Origin: Paracoccus sp. TOH | GTDB taxonomy: Bacteria > Pseudomonadota > Alphaproteobacteria > Rhodobacterales > Rhodobacteraceae | Assembly (NCBI RefSeq): GCF_030388245.1 | Contig: NZ_CP098364.1 | Location: 62,001-126,000 of the forward strand | Length of the DNA stretch: 64,000 bases | Reading direction: 5' to 3' | Shown here: one piece after another, positions 56,089-64,000 of the stretch | How positions within the stretch are numbered: the first letter of the stretch is position 1 | Layout of the letters: each line of letters begins with the position of its first letter | The notes under the pieces: generated by a model | Database searches by the model: none | What the model was told of the DNA's origin: nothing | Seen by the model: only the letters and a program-made list of their open reading frames with translations | Made by a program: the position numbers and the translations under genes

Positions 56089-58637
56089 CCGGCCTTGCCG
56101 CGCCGGGCGCCCGGCGCCTCCAGCGGGACGGCGGCGGCGCGAAAGCCGTCCCAGGGATCGGCCGCCAGCGTGGCAAGCCGGGTCGGCATGTTCCGGATGG
56201 TGAACCAGGCCGGGCCGATGCCACCGTCCAGTTCGTCCCAGCGCAGCGGCGCCGAGACGGCGGCGCCGGGCCGGGCGCGGGTGGAATAGGCGGCAACCGC
56301 GGTGGCGCCGCGCTGGTTGCGCAGATAGTCGATCAGGATCCGGCCGCGCCGCTTGGCCTTGCTGATGGTCGAGACATAGCGGTCGGGGTCGTCGGCCGCC
56401 ATGGCATCGGCCATCGCCTTGGCGAAGGCCTTGACCGCCGGCCATTCCGCCCGCGGCTGCAGCGGCGCCACGACATGCAGCCCCTTGCCGCCCGAGGTCT
56501 TGACGAAGCCGGCCAGCCCGTGATCCTGCAGCCGCTGGCGCAGCTCGCGGGCGGCCGCCACCACCGCCGGCCATTCCACCGCCTCGCCCGGGTCGAGGTC
56601 CATGGTGATCAGGTCCGGCCGTTCCCAGTCTGCGATGGTCGAGCCCCAGGGGTGGATCTCCAGCGCCGCGGATTGCACCAGCCCCATCAGCCCGTCCAGA
56701 TCCTCGATGGCGATCAGCGGCTCGCCCTTGGGATCCCTGGGATCCTGCACCTGGACGATATGCCGGCCAAGGCCCTTCCAGGCGTGTTTCTGGAAGAACC
56801 GCTCGCCGGCGATGCCGTTCGGGCAGCGCAGCAGCGCCAGCGGCCGGCCGGTGATCCAGGGCGCGATCTGGCGCCAGACCTCGGCATAGTAATCGGCGAG
56901 CCCCTCTTTGGTGACGCCGTCCTCGGGCCAGTAAAGCCGGTCGGGATGGGTCAGCCGCACCCGGCGGCGCTGCGGGGCAGGGGGCTTGGCGGCGGGTCTG
57001 GCGGTTTCGCGCACGATCTCGGTCGCCGGCTTGTCCTCGCGCAGGCCGCGGAACGCGGCGTGGCGCAGATGGCCGTCGGCCGTCCAGGCCCGGAACTCGA
57101 CCTCGGCCACCAGCTCGGGGCGGACGAAGCGGGCCTGCCGCGCCTCCTCCGCCGTCAGGCGGGCGGCGAAGGGGCTTTCGGGGATGCGCAGCCGTTCCAG
57201 CCGGCGGAACAGATCCTCGGCCACGGCGCCGGAAAACCCGGTGCCGACCCGGCCGACATGCTGCAATGCGCCGTCCTCGTAGACGCCCATGATCAGCGAG
57301 CCGATGGCCTTGCGCGACACCGACGAGGGCACATAGCCGCCGATGACGAATTCCTGCCGGGCCGAGCATTTCGACTTGACCCAGGCCTTGCCGCGCCCGG
57401 TGCGATAGGGGCTGTCGGCCAGTTTCGAGACGATCCCCTCGAGGCTCAGCCGGCAGGCATGGCGCAGGACCAGGGCGCCGCTTTCCCGGAAATGATCGCT
57501 GAGGCGCAGGATGCCGTCGCCGCGGCCGAGAAGCTGCGCCAGCAGCGCCTTGCGCTCGACCAGCGGAACGGCGCGCAGGTCGTAGCCGTCCAGATACATC
57601 AGGTCGAAGGCGTAGAAGGCGAAGCGGTCGTCGCGGCCGGCGCTGAGATCGGCCTGAAGCGCCGAGAAATCCGAGGCGCCGGCCGCGGTTTCGACCACCA
57701 TCTCGCCATCCAGGATGGCCGACCCGGCCGGCAGGCCGCGCAGCGCCGCCGGCACCGCCTTGCCGAAGCGCGCGGTCCAGTCCAGCCCGCTGCGGGTCAG
57801 CAGCTTGACCCGGCCCGCCTCGAGCCGGGCCTGCAGACGGTAGCCGTCGAACTTGATCTCGTGCAGCCAGCGCGCGCCAGTCGGTGCGGCCGAAACCAGC
57901 GTGGCCAGCATCGGCTCGACAAAGCCCGGCATCGCCGCCTTGCGGGCGCCCTTGACCTGTGCCGGCTCGGGCGGGTCGGGGCTTGGGCGGGGATCGGGCG
58001 GCGATGCGGCCGGTTTCGTCGCACCGCCCGCCGATCTGCGGATCCGGCCGGTCTTCGACGACCATCCCGGCGCCTCGCCCGCGACATCGGCGATCAGCCG
58101 GCCGGTCTTGACCGATTCCGGCCGCTCGGCGAGGATGTCGGGCGCGTCCTCGCCGCGGGCGAAATCGTCCTCGCCCTTGATGAGCAGCCAGTTCTCGCTC
58201 TTGTCGCGCGGTTTGCCGCGCATCCGGACCAGATGCCAGCGCCCGCCCAGCTTTTCGCCGTGCAGCGTGAATTCCAGGTGGCCCTTGGCATATGCCTGAT
58301 GCGCATCGCCCTCGGGGGTCCAGGTGCCGCGGTCCCACAGGATGACGGTGCCGCCGCCATATTCGCCCTTGGGGATGGTGCCCTCGAAATCGCCATAGTC
58401 CAGCGGGTGGTCCTCGACATGCACGGCCAGGCGCTTTTCGCCGGGCACCAGGCTGGGGCCCCGGGCGACGGCCCAGCTTTTCAGCACCCCGTCCAGTTCC
58501 AGGCGGAAATCGTAATGCAACCGGGTCGCGGCATGTTTCTGGATGACGAAGGCATGGCCGCCTTTGCGCCGCCGGCCGCCGCGCGGCTCGGGCGTGGCCG
58601 AGAAATCGCGTTTCCTGCGATAGGCCTCTAGCGCCAT
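56085..58637 (-). CDS. ligD: Multifunctional NHEJ DNA ligase D
   Basis: An 850-residue LigD in the order phosphoesterase, ligase, polymerase. The 3'-phosphoesterase part (about 1-160) has HAATRLHYDFRLELDG and EDHPLDYGDFEGTIP. The ATP-dependent ligase core has the adenylation Lys252 in EIKFDGYR and the later motif DGEMVVE. The archaeo-eukaryotic primase-type polymerase (about 560-850) has LYWPEDGVTK, DLDPGE for the catalytic Asp pair and KTSGGKGLHV. With Ku it processes and seals double-strand breaks. It converges with the second Ku gene. Full length and intact. Confidence 0.96.
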   Translation of the reverse strand: MALEAYRRKRDFSATPEPRGGRRRKGGHAFVIQKHAATRLHYDFRLELDGVLKSWAVARGPSLVPGEKRLAVHVEDHPLDYGDFEGTIPKGEYGGGTVILWDRGTWTPEGDAHQAYAKGHLEFTLHGEKLGGRWHLVRMRGKPRDKSENWLLIKGEDDFARGEDAPDILAERPESVKTGRLIADVAGEAPGWSSKTGRIRRSAGGATKPAASPPDPRPSPDPPEPAQVKGARKAAMPGFVEPMLATLVSAAPTGARWLHEIKFDGYRLQARLEAGRVKLLTRSGLDWTARFGKAVPAALRGLPAGSAILDGEMVVETAAGASDFSALQADLSAGRDDRFAFYAFDLMYLDGYDLRAVPLVERKALLAQLLGRGDGILRLSDHFRESGALVLRHACRLSLEGIVSKLADSPYRTGRGKAWVKSKCSARQEFVIGGYVPSSVSRKAIGSLIMGVYEDGALQHVGRVGTGFSGAVAEDLFRRLERLRIPESPFAARLTAEEARQARFVRPELVAEVEFRAWTADGHLRHAAFRGLREDKPATEIVRETARPAAKPPAPQRRRVRLTHPDRLYWPEDGVTKEGLADYYAEVWRQIAPWITGRPLALLRCPNGIAGERFFQKHAWKGLGRHIVQVQDPRDPKGEPLIAIEDLDGLMGLVQSAALEIHPWGSTIADWERPDLITMDLDPGEAVEWPAVVAAARELRQRLQDHGLAGFVKTSGGKGLHVVAPLQPRAEWPAVKAFAKAMADAMAADDPDRYVSTISKAKRRGRILIDYLRNQRGATAVAAYSTRARPGAAVSAPLRWDELDGGIGPAWFTIRNMPTRLATLAADPWDGFRAAAVPLEAPGARRGKAG

Positions 58638-58983
58638 GGCCGGGCCGCGGGATCATGGTGGTCGCCGGCAATACCGGCAGGGTGCCGTTTTCTGCTCTGG
58701 AGCCTTGCCAGCGGTAATGTCATGTCCGGTCCTCTCCTGGTCTCCGGATGCATGGGTGAAACCGACCGTGCGGGGATTTGTTCCCCTTGGGCAGATGGCG
58801 TTCATGAAGGCGACATAATCCGGATTATTGGTCCATTCCCCGGATGCGGGCGGGTTCTGGTCTGAACCGCGACACGCCATGCTCTCCAGGCGGTTGCCAT
58901 TCGAGAGCCCCCGCATGCCGGAGGATTTTTCCGCCTCGGCCGCGGCGGCGGACGGCTGGCACCGGGCGGCGCTTTTCCGAAGC
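58638..58983. other. 346-bp divergent region between ligD and the metal ATPase
   Basis: It contains the perfect palindrome at 58815..58828. An open frame runs back from the ATPase through part of it, so the true start of that gene could be earlier (58918 or a GTG at 58828). Confidence 0.5.
58815..58828. promoter_or_regulatory. Perfect 14-bp palindrome upstream of the metal ATPase
   Basis: ATAATCCGGATTAT is an AT-flanked perfect palindrome 155 bp before the chosen ATPase ATG. It is a candidate operator for a metalloregulator or stress regulator controlling the ATPase. Confidence 0.5.
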
Positions 58984-60975
58984 ATGACCCCTGCCCCGCA
59001 TTCAGGCTGTTGTCAGCAATCTGGCCTAAGGCTGCATGCAGCCGCGGCCGGTCTGCGGCACAGCCAGGATGGGGAATTGACCGCCACGTTTTCTTCCGAC
59101 CGCATGATGGCGGTCCTGTCGGCCCTGACCATGGCCGGGCTCGGCCTTGCGGCGATCGCGGCATTCGTCCTTCCCGGCCCCTGGGGAGCCGCCGGGCTGG
59201 GCCTGGCCTTTCTGGCCGGCGGCCTGCCCGCCGCGATGCGGGCGCTGATGCTGCTGGGCCGCGAACATGCGCTTGACGTCGACCTGCTGATGGTGATCGC
59301 GGCCCTGGCCGCGGCGGCCGTGGGCGCGGCGCTGGAGGGGGCGGTCCTGCTGACGCTGTTCAGCCTGTCCACGACGCTGGAGCGCCGCGCCATGACCAAG
59401 GCCCGCCACGCGGTCGAAGCGCTGATGCTGCTCCGTCCCGACAGCGCCCTGCTGCAGGGCGCCGATGGCGCGGTGATCGAGGTCCGGGCCGCGGATCTTC
59501 GCCCCGGCGATGTCGTGGTCCTGCGCCCGGGCGCGCGGGTGCCGGCGGACGGCATCGTGCTGGACGGCGAGGGGGCGCTGGACGAGGCGACGATCACCGG
59601 GGAATCCATGCCGGTCCGCAAGGGCCCCGGCGGCAAGGTGTTCGAGGCGACGGTGAACCTGAATGCGGTGCTGCGCGTCACCGTGTCGCGCCCGGTGGCG
59701 GAAAGCACCGTCGCCCGCATGATCGCGCTGGTGACGCGGGCGCAGGCCGCCCGCGCCCCGTCCCAGCGCTTCAGCGCATGGTTCGGCCGCCGCTATACCG
59801 TGCTGGTGCTGGCGGGCGCCGTGCTGGCCTTTGCCGTCTTCCTGGGGCTGGGCCGGACTGCCGAGGACGCGCTGTACCGCGCCGCCACGCTGCTGGTCGC
59901 GGCCAGCCCCTGCGCCATCGTCATCTCGGTGCCGGCGGCGATCCTGTCGGCGCTGGCGGCGGCGGCGCGGGGCGGCGTGCTGTTCAAGGGCGGCAGCGCG
60001 CTTGAGAGCCTGGCCGAGGTCGAGACCTTCGCCTTCGACAAGACCGGCACCCTGACCACCGGCCGGGCCGAGGTCACCGGCCTTGCCTCGGTCATTCCCG
60101 AGGGCGCGCTTCTTGCCCTGCTTGCCGGGCTGGAGGACCAGTCCGAGCATCCGCTGGCCGAGGCGATCCGCCGCCGCGCCGCCGCCGAGGGCATCGCCGC
60201 CCGGCCCATGCGGGATGTCGTGAACGCGCCCAGCGAAGGCATCAGCGGCCGGGAAGCCGGCAGCGGCCGGCGGTTCTGGGCCGGCAATGCCCGGATGGCC
60301 GAGCGCATGGGCGCGCGCATCGCGGATGCGGGGGTGCGGACCCTGGCGAAGACCGCCGAGACCGTGGTCTATGCCGGAGAGGGCGACAGCCTGCTGGGCG
60401 CCGTCACCGTGGCGGACCGGCCGCGCGCCACATCGGCCCGGGCCCTGACCGCGCTGCGCGGCGCCGGGGTCGGGCGGCTGGTGATGATGACCGGCGACCG
60501 CCGCGCGGTGGGATTGCGCATCGGCGCCGAGCTGGGCTTCGCGCCGCAGGATATCCATGCCGACCTGCTGCCCGAGGACAAGGTGGCGCTGGTCGGAACC
60601 CTGGCCGCCGGCGGGCGCGTCGCCTTCGTCGGCGACGGGGTGAACGATGCCGCCGCCCTGGCGCGGTCGGATGTCGGCATCGCCATGGGCGTCGCCGGCA
60701 GCGAGGTGGCGCTGCAGGCCGCCGATGTCGCGCTGCTGTCCGAGGATCTGGCCCGCCTTGCCGCCGCGCATCGCCTGGCCCGCCGCACCCGGGGGGTGAT
60801 CCGGCAGAACCTGGGTTTCGCGATGGCGGCCATGGCGGTCATGGTGCTGTCCGGGCTGTTCCTGTCGCTGCCGCTGCCGCTGGCGGTGCTGGGGCACGAG
60901 GGCGGGACATTGCTGGTGGTGCTGAACGGCCTGCGGCTGCTGGCCGATCCGATCCGGGGCGGCAAGGCACCGTGA
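58984..60975 (+). CDS. P1B-4-type heavy-metal transporting P-type ATPase
   Basis: About 663 residues with six to eight membrane segments and no N-terminal metal-binding domain. TGESMPVRKG is the actuator motif. Phosphorylation Asp352 is in DKTGTLT. The membrane metal site is Ser308-Pro-Cys310 rather than CPC, and the last helices carry HEGGT (His638). SPC plus HEGGT defines the P1B-4 class exporting Co2+, Fe2+ or Zn2+. GDGVNDAAALA is the P-domain hinge. The start is uncertain: 58984 gives a short Cys-containing leader (SGCC); 59077 (TTG) or 58918 are alternatives. No chaperone is adjacent. Confidence 0.88.
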   Translation: MTPAPHSGCCQQSGLRLHAAAAGLRHSQDGELTATFSSDRMMAVLSALTMAGLGLAAIAAFVLPGPWGAAGLGLAFLAGGLPAAMRALMLLGREHALDVDLLMVIAALAAAAVGAALEGAVLLTLFSLSTTLERRAMTKARHAVEALMLLRPDSALLQGADGAVIEVRAADLRPGDVVVLRPGARVPADGIVLDGEGALDEATITGESMPVRKGPGGKVFEATVNLNAVLRVTVSRPVAESTVARMIALVTRAQAARAPSQRFSAWFGRRYTVLVLAGAVLAFAVFLGLGRTAEDALYRAATLLVAASPCAIVISVPAAILSALAAAARGGVLFKGGSALESLAEVETFAFDKTGTLTTGRAEVTGLASVIPEGALLALLAGLEDQSEHPLAEAIRRRAAAEGIAARPMRDVVNAPSEGISGREAGSGRRFWAGNARMAERMGARIADAGVRTLAKTAETVVYAGEGDSLLGAVTVADRPRATSARALTALRGAGVGRLVMMTGDRRAVGLRIGAELGFAPQDIHADLLPEDKVALVGTLAAGGRVAFVGDGVNDAAALARSDVGIAMGVAGSEVALQAADVALLSEDLARLAAAHRLARRTRGVIRQNLGFAMAAMAVMVLSGLFLSLPLPLAVLGHEGGTLLVVLNGLRLLADPIRGGKAP

Positions 60976-61002
60976 CGGTGCCGCGAGGACAGGCCGGCGC
61001 GG

Positions 61003-62325
61003 CTATGCCGGCGGCCAGAACACCGCGCGAAACCCGTCGGCCCGGCCGGGGATGGGCGAGATCAGTTCCAGCCGCCCCTTGGCCGCCCGCGCGATGCTTT
61101 CGGCGATGGCGAGGCCAAGGCCCGAGCCGGGGCGGTCGCTGCCGGCCCGCGCGAACCGCCGCACCAGATCGGCCAGCCGGTCCGGCGGGATCGGCGCCGC
61201 CGCGTTCGAGACCGTGAACCGGCCCGACGGCAGCAGCTCGACCCCGACCGGGGTGCCGGCGGGGGAATGGGTCAGCGCGTTCTCGATCAGGTTCCTGGCC
61301 AGGATCGCGAAGGCGTCGGGGTCGAGCGGCGACGGCGCCCGCTCGGGCAGGACCACCTGCAGCCGCGGCCCGGCGCCTTCGCGCCGGAAATCGTCCAGGG
61401 TCAGCGCCAGAACCGGAACCAGGTCGCTGGGCGTGTCGCGCAGCACGCCGGCCCCCTCGGCCCGCGCCAGTTGCAGCAGCTTTTCGGCCAGCCGCGCCAG
61501 CCGCTTCAGCTCGGCCTCCAGCGCCGCGGCGCGCGGCTGTTCCGGCCGCTGCGCCAGTTCGCGCACCAGCCGCTGCGCCTGGGCCAGCGCGGCGGCGATG
61601 GGGGTGCGAAGCTCATGCGCGGCCGATGAGGTGAAGGCCCGCTCCGCCTCCAGCGCCCGGGCCATGCGCGCCATCAGCCGGTTGACGGCGTCGGCCAGCG
61701 GCAGGAACTCGGCCTGCAATCCGCCGGTCGGCGCGGCGGAAAGCTCGTGTTCGTTGCGGTGGCGGATGGCATCCGACAGCCGGGTCATCGGCCGCAGCCG
61801 CGCCCGGGTCAGCCACAGCACCCAAAGCACGCTGAGCGGCAGCAGCGCCGCCGCCGGCAGGGCCAGCGCCTGCAGGCTGGCCAGCAGCGTCTCGCGGCGA
61901 TGCGCCAGGGGTTCCGCCACCGCGATCCGGTAGGCGCCCGAGACCGCGTCCAGGCCGAAAAGCCGATAGCCGTGCCGGTTCCAGAACCCGGTATGCGGCG
62001 GACCCGAGAACAGCCGGCGATGCGCCTCGTGGGAATAAAGCAGCACCCCGCCGTCGCGGTCATAGACGGCATAGGTCAGGTATTCGTCATGCGGCCCGAT
62101 GGGCGAGATGCGGCGGGCGGACTGATCCTCGTCGGTGTTGGTCAGCTCCACCACCGCGATGGAGAGGATGCGCTCGGCCGCCTCCTGCAGGGCGCTGTCC
62201 GAGACCTCGTTGAGCTGGCGTTGCAGGACGCCGCCGGCCAGCAGCAGCGCCAGCACCCACAGCACCGCCACGCCAAGCGCGATGCCCAGCGACAGGTCGC
62301 GCCGCAGGCTTTGCGGGCGGCTCAT
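61003..62325 (-). CDS. Two-component sensor histidine kinase (QseC/PmrB-like)
   Basis: A 440-residue membrane kinase: helix 1 (about 12-33), a periplasmic domain of about 110 residues, helix 2 (about 152-172), a HAMP-like linker, then the dimerisation box with phospho-acceptor His237 (SSAAHELRTP). ATP-binding N-box is NLIENALTHSPAG and the G-box GSGLGLAIAES. The periplasmic part has many His and acidic residues (HEAHRRLF, PHTGFWNRHGY), possibly a metal sensor. Overlaps the response regulator by 4 bp (ATGA). Likely controls the PepSY/DUF2271 genes. Confidence 0.93.
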   Translation of the reverse strand: MSRPQSLRRDLSLGIALGVAVLWVLALLLAGGVLQRQLNEVSDSALQEAAERILSIAVVELTNTDEDQSARRISPIGPHDEYLTYAVYDRDGGVLLYSHEAHRRLFSGPPHTGFWNRHGYRLFGLDAVSGAYRIAVAEPLAHRRETLLASLQALALPAAALLPLSVLWVLWLTRARLRPMTRLSDAIRHRNEHELSAAPTGGLQAEFLPLADAVNRLMARMARALEAERAFTSSAAHELRTPIAAALAQAQRLVRELAQRPEQPRAAALEAELKRLARLAEKLLQLARAEGAGVLRDTPSDLVPVLALTLDDFRREGAGPRLQVVLPERAPSPLDPDAFAILARNLIENALTHSPAGTPVGVELLPSGRFTVSNAAAPIPPDRLADLVRRFARAGSDRPGSGLGLAIAESIARAAKGRLELISPIPGRADGFRAVFWPPA

Positions 62326-62993
62326 GCGCCGCCTGCCGGATGGCCCAGGCGATAGCCCAGGCCGCGCAGGGTCTCGATGCAGTCCCGGCCCAGCTTCTTG
62401 CGCAGGCGGCTGACATAGACCTCGATGGTGTTGCTTTCGACCTCGCTGTCGAAATCATACAGGCGCTCCTCGAGCTGTCCCTTGGTCACGATCGAGCCGG
62501 GGCGCTGAAGCAGCGCCTCGAAGATCGCCCATTCCCGCTGCGACAGGTCGACCCGGCCGCCGGGGCCGTAGATCCCGCGCGAGGCCAGGTCGATCTCCAG
62601 CGGCCCCAGCCGGATCAGCGGGTTGGGATTGCCGGCATAGCGGCGCGCCACCGCGCCGATGCGGGCGGAAAGCTCGTCAAGGTCGAAGGGCTTGACCAGA
62701 TAGTCGTCCGCCCCGGCGTTCAGCCCCTCGATCCGTTCGGTGATGCGGTCCCTGGCGGTCAGGATGATCACCGGCGTCACCATGCCGCGCGCGCGCAGGC
62801 CGCGCAGGAAATCCAGCCCGTTCCCGTCCGGCAGCATCAGGTCCAGCAGGATCAGGTCATAGGCCACGCTGTCCAGGCAGGCCCGGGCATCGGCGATCCG
62901 CGCCACCCGGTCGGCGCAATGCCCTTCGCCCAGGATCTGGTCATGCACGGCCCGACCCAGCCCCGGGTCGTCTTCCACCAGCAGAATGCGCAT
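62322..62993 (-). CDS. OmpR/PhoB-family response regulator (QseB/PmrA-like)
   Basis: A 223-residue regulator. Receiver domain with acidic pocket in VEDDPG, phosphorylation Asp51 (LILLDLMLPDG) and Lys in VKPFDLDEL. The C-terminal winged helix has LSQREWAIFEALLQRPGSIVTKGQLEERLYDF and IEVYVSRLRKKLG. The ATG at 62993 begins the receiver strand. It is divergent from the PepSY gene across 131 bp containing a perfect 20-bp inverted repeat. This layout suggests autoregulation and control of both directions. Confidence 0.95.
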   Translation of the reverse strand: MRILLVEDDPGLGRAVHDQILGEGHCADRVARIADARACLDSVAYDLILLDLMLPDGNGLDFLRGLRARGMVTPVIILTARDRITERIEGLNAGADDYLVKPFDLDELSARIGAVARRYAGNPNPLIRLGPLEIDLASRGIYGPGGRVDLSQREWAIFEALLQRPGSIVTKGQLEERLYDFDSEVESNTIEVYVSRLRKKLGRDCIETLRGLGYRLGHPAGGA

Positions 62994-63029
62994 ACCGGCC
63001 TCCATGAGTCCCGCCCATGATGCCGCAAA

Positions 63030-63078
63030 CTGACAGGGGGCTGAACGCGGCTTGTCGTCGCGTTCAGCCCCCTGTCAG
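63030..63078. promoter_or_regulatory. Perfect 20-bp inverted repeat between response regulator and PepSY gene
   Basis: CTGACAGGGGGCTGAACGCG and its exact reverse complement lie 9 bp apart. Each arm contains two CTGA-type half sites (TTCAG and GTCAG when read on the right arm) 11 bp apart, close to one DNA turn. That is the expected tandem half-site arrangement for an OmpR-type dimer. As RNA it would form a very stable hairpin. Confidence 0.75.
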
Positions 63079-63124
63079 CCGGCGCGGGCAGAACGGGGGC
63101 GGTTCAAGGCAGAAGGGAACCGCC

Positions 63125-63532
63125 ATGCGCAGAATGCTGATGCTGCTGATGCTGGGGACCGGCCTTGCCGCCGGGACCGCGGCGCTGGCCGATGACGATT
63201 GCGACCGCCCGATGCGGGACTGGCAACCGCGCGAGGCGGTGGCCCGGAAGGCCCGCGACATAGGCGTCACGGTGCGCCGCATCCGCACCGACGACGGCTG
63301 CTACAAGGTCTATGGCCGCGCCGCCGACGGCCGCGCCGTCGAGATCGAGATGGATCCGGTCACGCTGGAGATCCTCGAGACCGAATACCGCCACGACAAG
63401 GACCGCCGCCATCCCGACAGCGACGAGGACGACCGGCCGCGCGGCGAGGACGGCGGCGGGCCGGTCCCGGCCCCGCCCGCCGCTCAGCCGGCCAATCCGC
63501 TGATCGGGCCGGCGACCGGCCGCACCAACTGA
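63125..63532 (+). CDS. Secreted PepSY-domain protein
   Basis: A 135-residue protein with signal peptide (RRMLMLLMLGTGLAAGTAALA, cleavage before DDDCDRP). One PepSY domain (about residues 33-85): WQPREAVARKARDIGVTVRRIRTDDGCYKVYGRAADGRAVEIEMDPVTLEIL. The C-terminal tail is charged (HDKDRRHPDSDEDDRPRGEDGG) then Pro/Ala-rich. PepSY proteins of this kind often accompany two-component systems and periplasmic redox modules. Two Cys may form a disulfide. The ATG at 63125 is 8 nt from GGGAA. Confidence 0.9.
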   Translation: MRRMLMLLMLGTGLAAGTAALADDDCDRPMRDWQPREAVARKARDIGVTVRRIRTDDGCYKVYGRAADGRAVEIEMDPVTLEILETEYRHDKDRRHPDSDEDDRPRGEDGGGPVPAPPAAQPANPLIGPATGRTN

Positions 63533-63553
63533 CAGACAACCCGGAGAACCCCG

Positions 63554-64000
63554 ATGAACACCACCACGACCGCCCTGTGCCTGTCCCTGGCGATGCTGGC
63601 CGCGCCCGCGACGGCGCGCGAGGTGACGATCACCGCCGCGATGAAACCCTATGCCGGCGACGGCGCCTATCTGGCGCTTTACCTGACCGATGCGCAGGGG
63701 GCCTATCAGGGCACCCTGTGGGTGGCGGGGCCGAAGACGAAATACTGGAAGCATCTGTCCGACTGGTACCGCGCGACCGGCGGCGCCCCCGCCGGCATCG
63801 ACGCGATCACCGGCGCCAGCGTCGGTGCGGGCCGGACCCTGACGGTCAGCGTGGACCTGGCCGAGGCGCTGCTTGATGCCGGCTACCAGATCCGCCTGGA
63901 CAGCGCGGTCGAGGAGGTCGCCGACCGCCCGGCCGAGGTGGTGGCGCCGCTGACCACCGCCGGCAAGGGCCAGCCCGTGGCCGGCAAGGGCTTCGTCCGA
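63554..64000 (+). CDS. DUF2271-family periplasmic protein, N-terminal part (runs off window)
   Basis: The visible 149 residues begin with a signal peptide (MNTTTTALCLSLAMLAAPATA, cleavage before REVTI). Then ITAAMKPYAGDGAYLALYLTDAQGAYQGTLWVAGPKTKYWKHLSDWYRATGG, the DUF2271 signature. DUF2271 proteins are usually encoded with PepSY-TM reductases and ApbE-type flavin transferases in extracytoplasmic electron transfer or iron and haem-related loci. 21 bp after the PepSY gene, so same operon. The end lies beyond the window. Confidence 0.85.
   Translation, partial: MNTTTTALCLSLAMLAAPATAREVTITAAMKPYAGDGAYLALYLTDAQGAYQGTLWVAGPKTKYWKHLSDWYRATGGAPAGIDAITGASVGAGRTLTVSVDLAEALLDAGYQIRLDSAVEEVADRPAEVVAPLTTAGKGQPVAGKGFVR

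Noticed and set aside
53986..58671. 1561-codon minus-strand open frame over the Ku genes and ligD
   Set aside because: It runs in a different frame from ligD and antisense to both Ku genes; low-complexity translation.

Overview
The window is GC-rich with tightly packed, often ATGA-overlapping genes on both strands. It is typical of an alphaproteobacterium of the Rhodobacterales, and most likely of the genus Paracoccus. The best genus clue is a complete aa3 cytochrome oxidase subunit I (31767..33437) whose sequence, including its C-terminal tail, looks almost the same as the P. denitrificans subunit as I remember it. No rRNA, tRNA, CRISPR array, transposase or phage gene was recognised. The content looks like a catabolic and transport-rich accessory replicon or chromosomal island: five unrelated uptake systems, each next to its own enzymes and regulator.

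Layout. 1..2704: end of a DUF6282-like hydrolase, an HpaI-type aldolase, a cupin protein and an orphan corrinoid protein. 3008..15554: an MFS transporter, then what I read as a complete D-apiose catabolic locus: FadR-type GntR regulator, D-apionate lactonase (ApnL), D-apiose dehydrogenase (ApsD), a ribose-type ABC importer with a DUF2291 lipoprotein, D-apionate oxidoisomerase (ApnO), 3-oxo-isoapionate kinase (OiaK) and a RuBisCO-like protein (OiaX or OiaT type). Two related AT-rich operator candidates lie before the importer and between apnO and oiaK. 15799..17467: a divergent TetR / FabH-like pair with two copies of a TGAAC-N3-GTTCA palindrome. 17502..21126: a hydroxyproline-betaine locus (hpbD epimerase, Rieske oxygenase, LysR) in which the reductase gene is reduced to an 86-codon stub.

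21526..23190: small envelope or unknown proteins, including a secreted protein with a long Asp/Gly/Ser/Thr tail. 23335..29039: a Tct tricarboxylate-type transporter with an RraA-like protein, a 2-hydroxyacid dehydrogenase and LysR. 29089..33437: a CBS protein, a DUF6522-like protein, an NsrR-like Rrf2 regulator, a small secreted protein, an AhpD-like protein and ctaD. 33552..42201: a TRAP transporter with a glutamine-synthetase-like ligase, ALDH, Fe-alcohol dehydrogenase, an N-formylglutamate amidohydrolase-like protein and RpiR, best read as a gamma-glutamylation route for an amine or amino alcohol.

42277..51399: an Opp/Dpp-type ABC transporter, LysR, a YtcJ-type amidohydrolase and a COG0523 (CobW-type) metal chaperone. 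51440..53799: a cupin, a zinc alcohol dehydrogenase, a decayed cyclophilin-like gene and a 52-residue protein. 54277..58637: a non-homologous end-joining set, two Ku paralogues convergent with LigD. 58984..64000: a P1B-4-type metal ATPase, a two-component system, a PepSY protein and the start of a DUF2271 protein. A perfect 20-bp inverted repeat lies between the response regulator and the PepSY gene.

Starts were moved inward from the longest reading frames where a Shine-Dalgarno sequence, gene overlap or family length supports a later codon. Family names are from recognition of motifs and gene context only; no database search was run.
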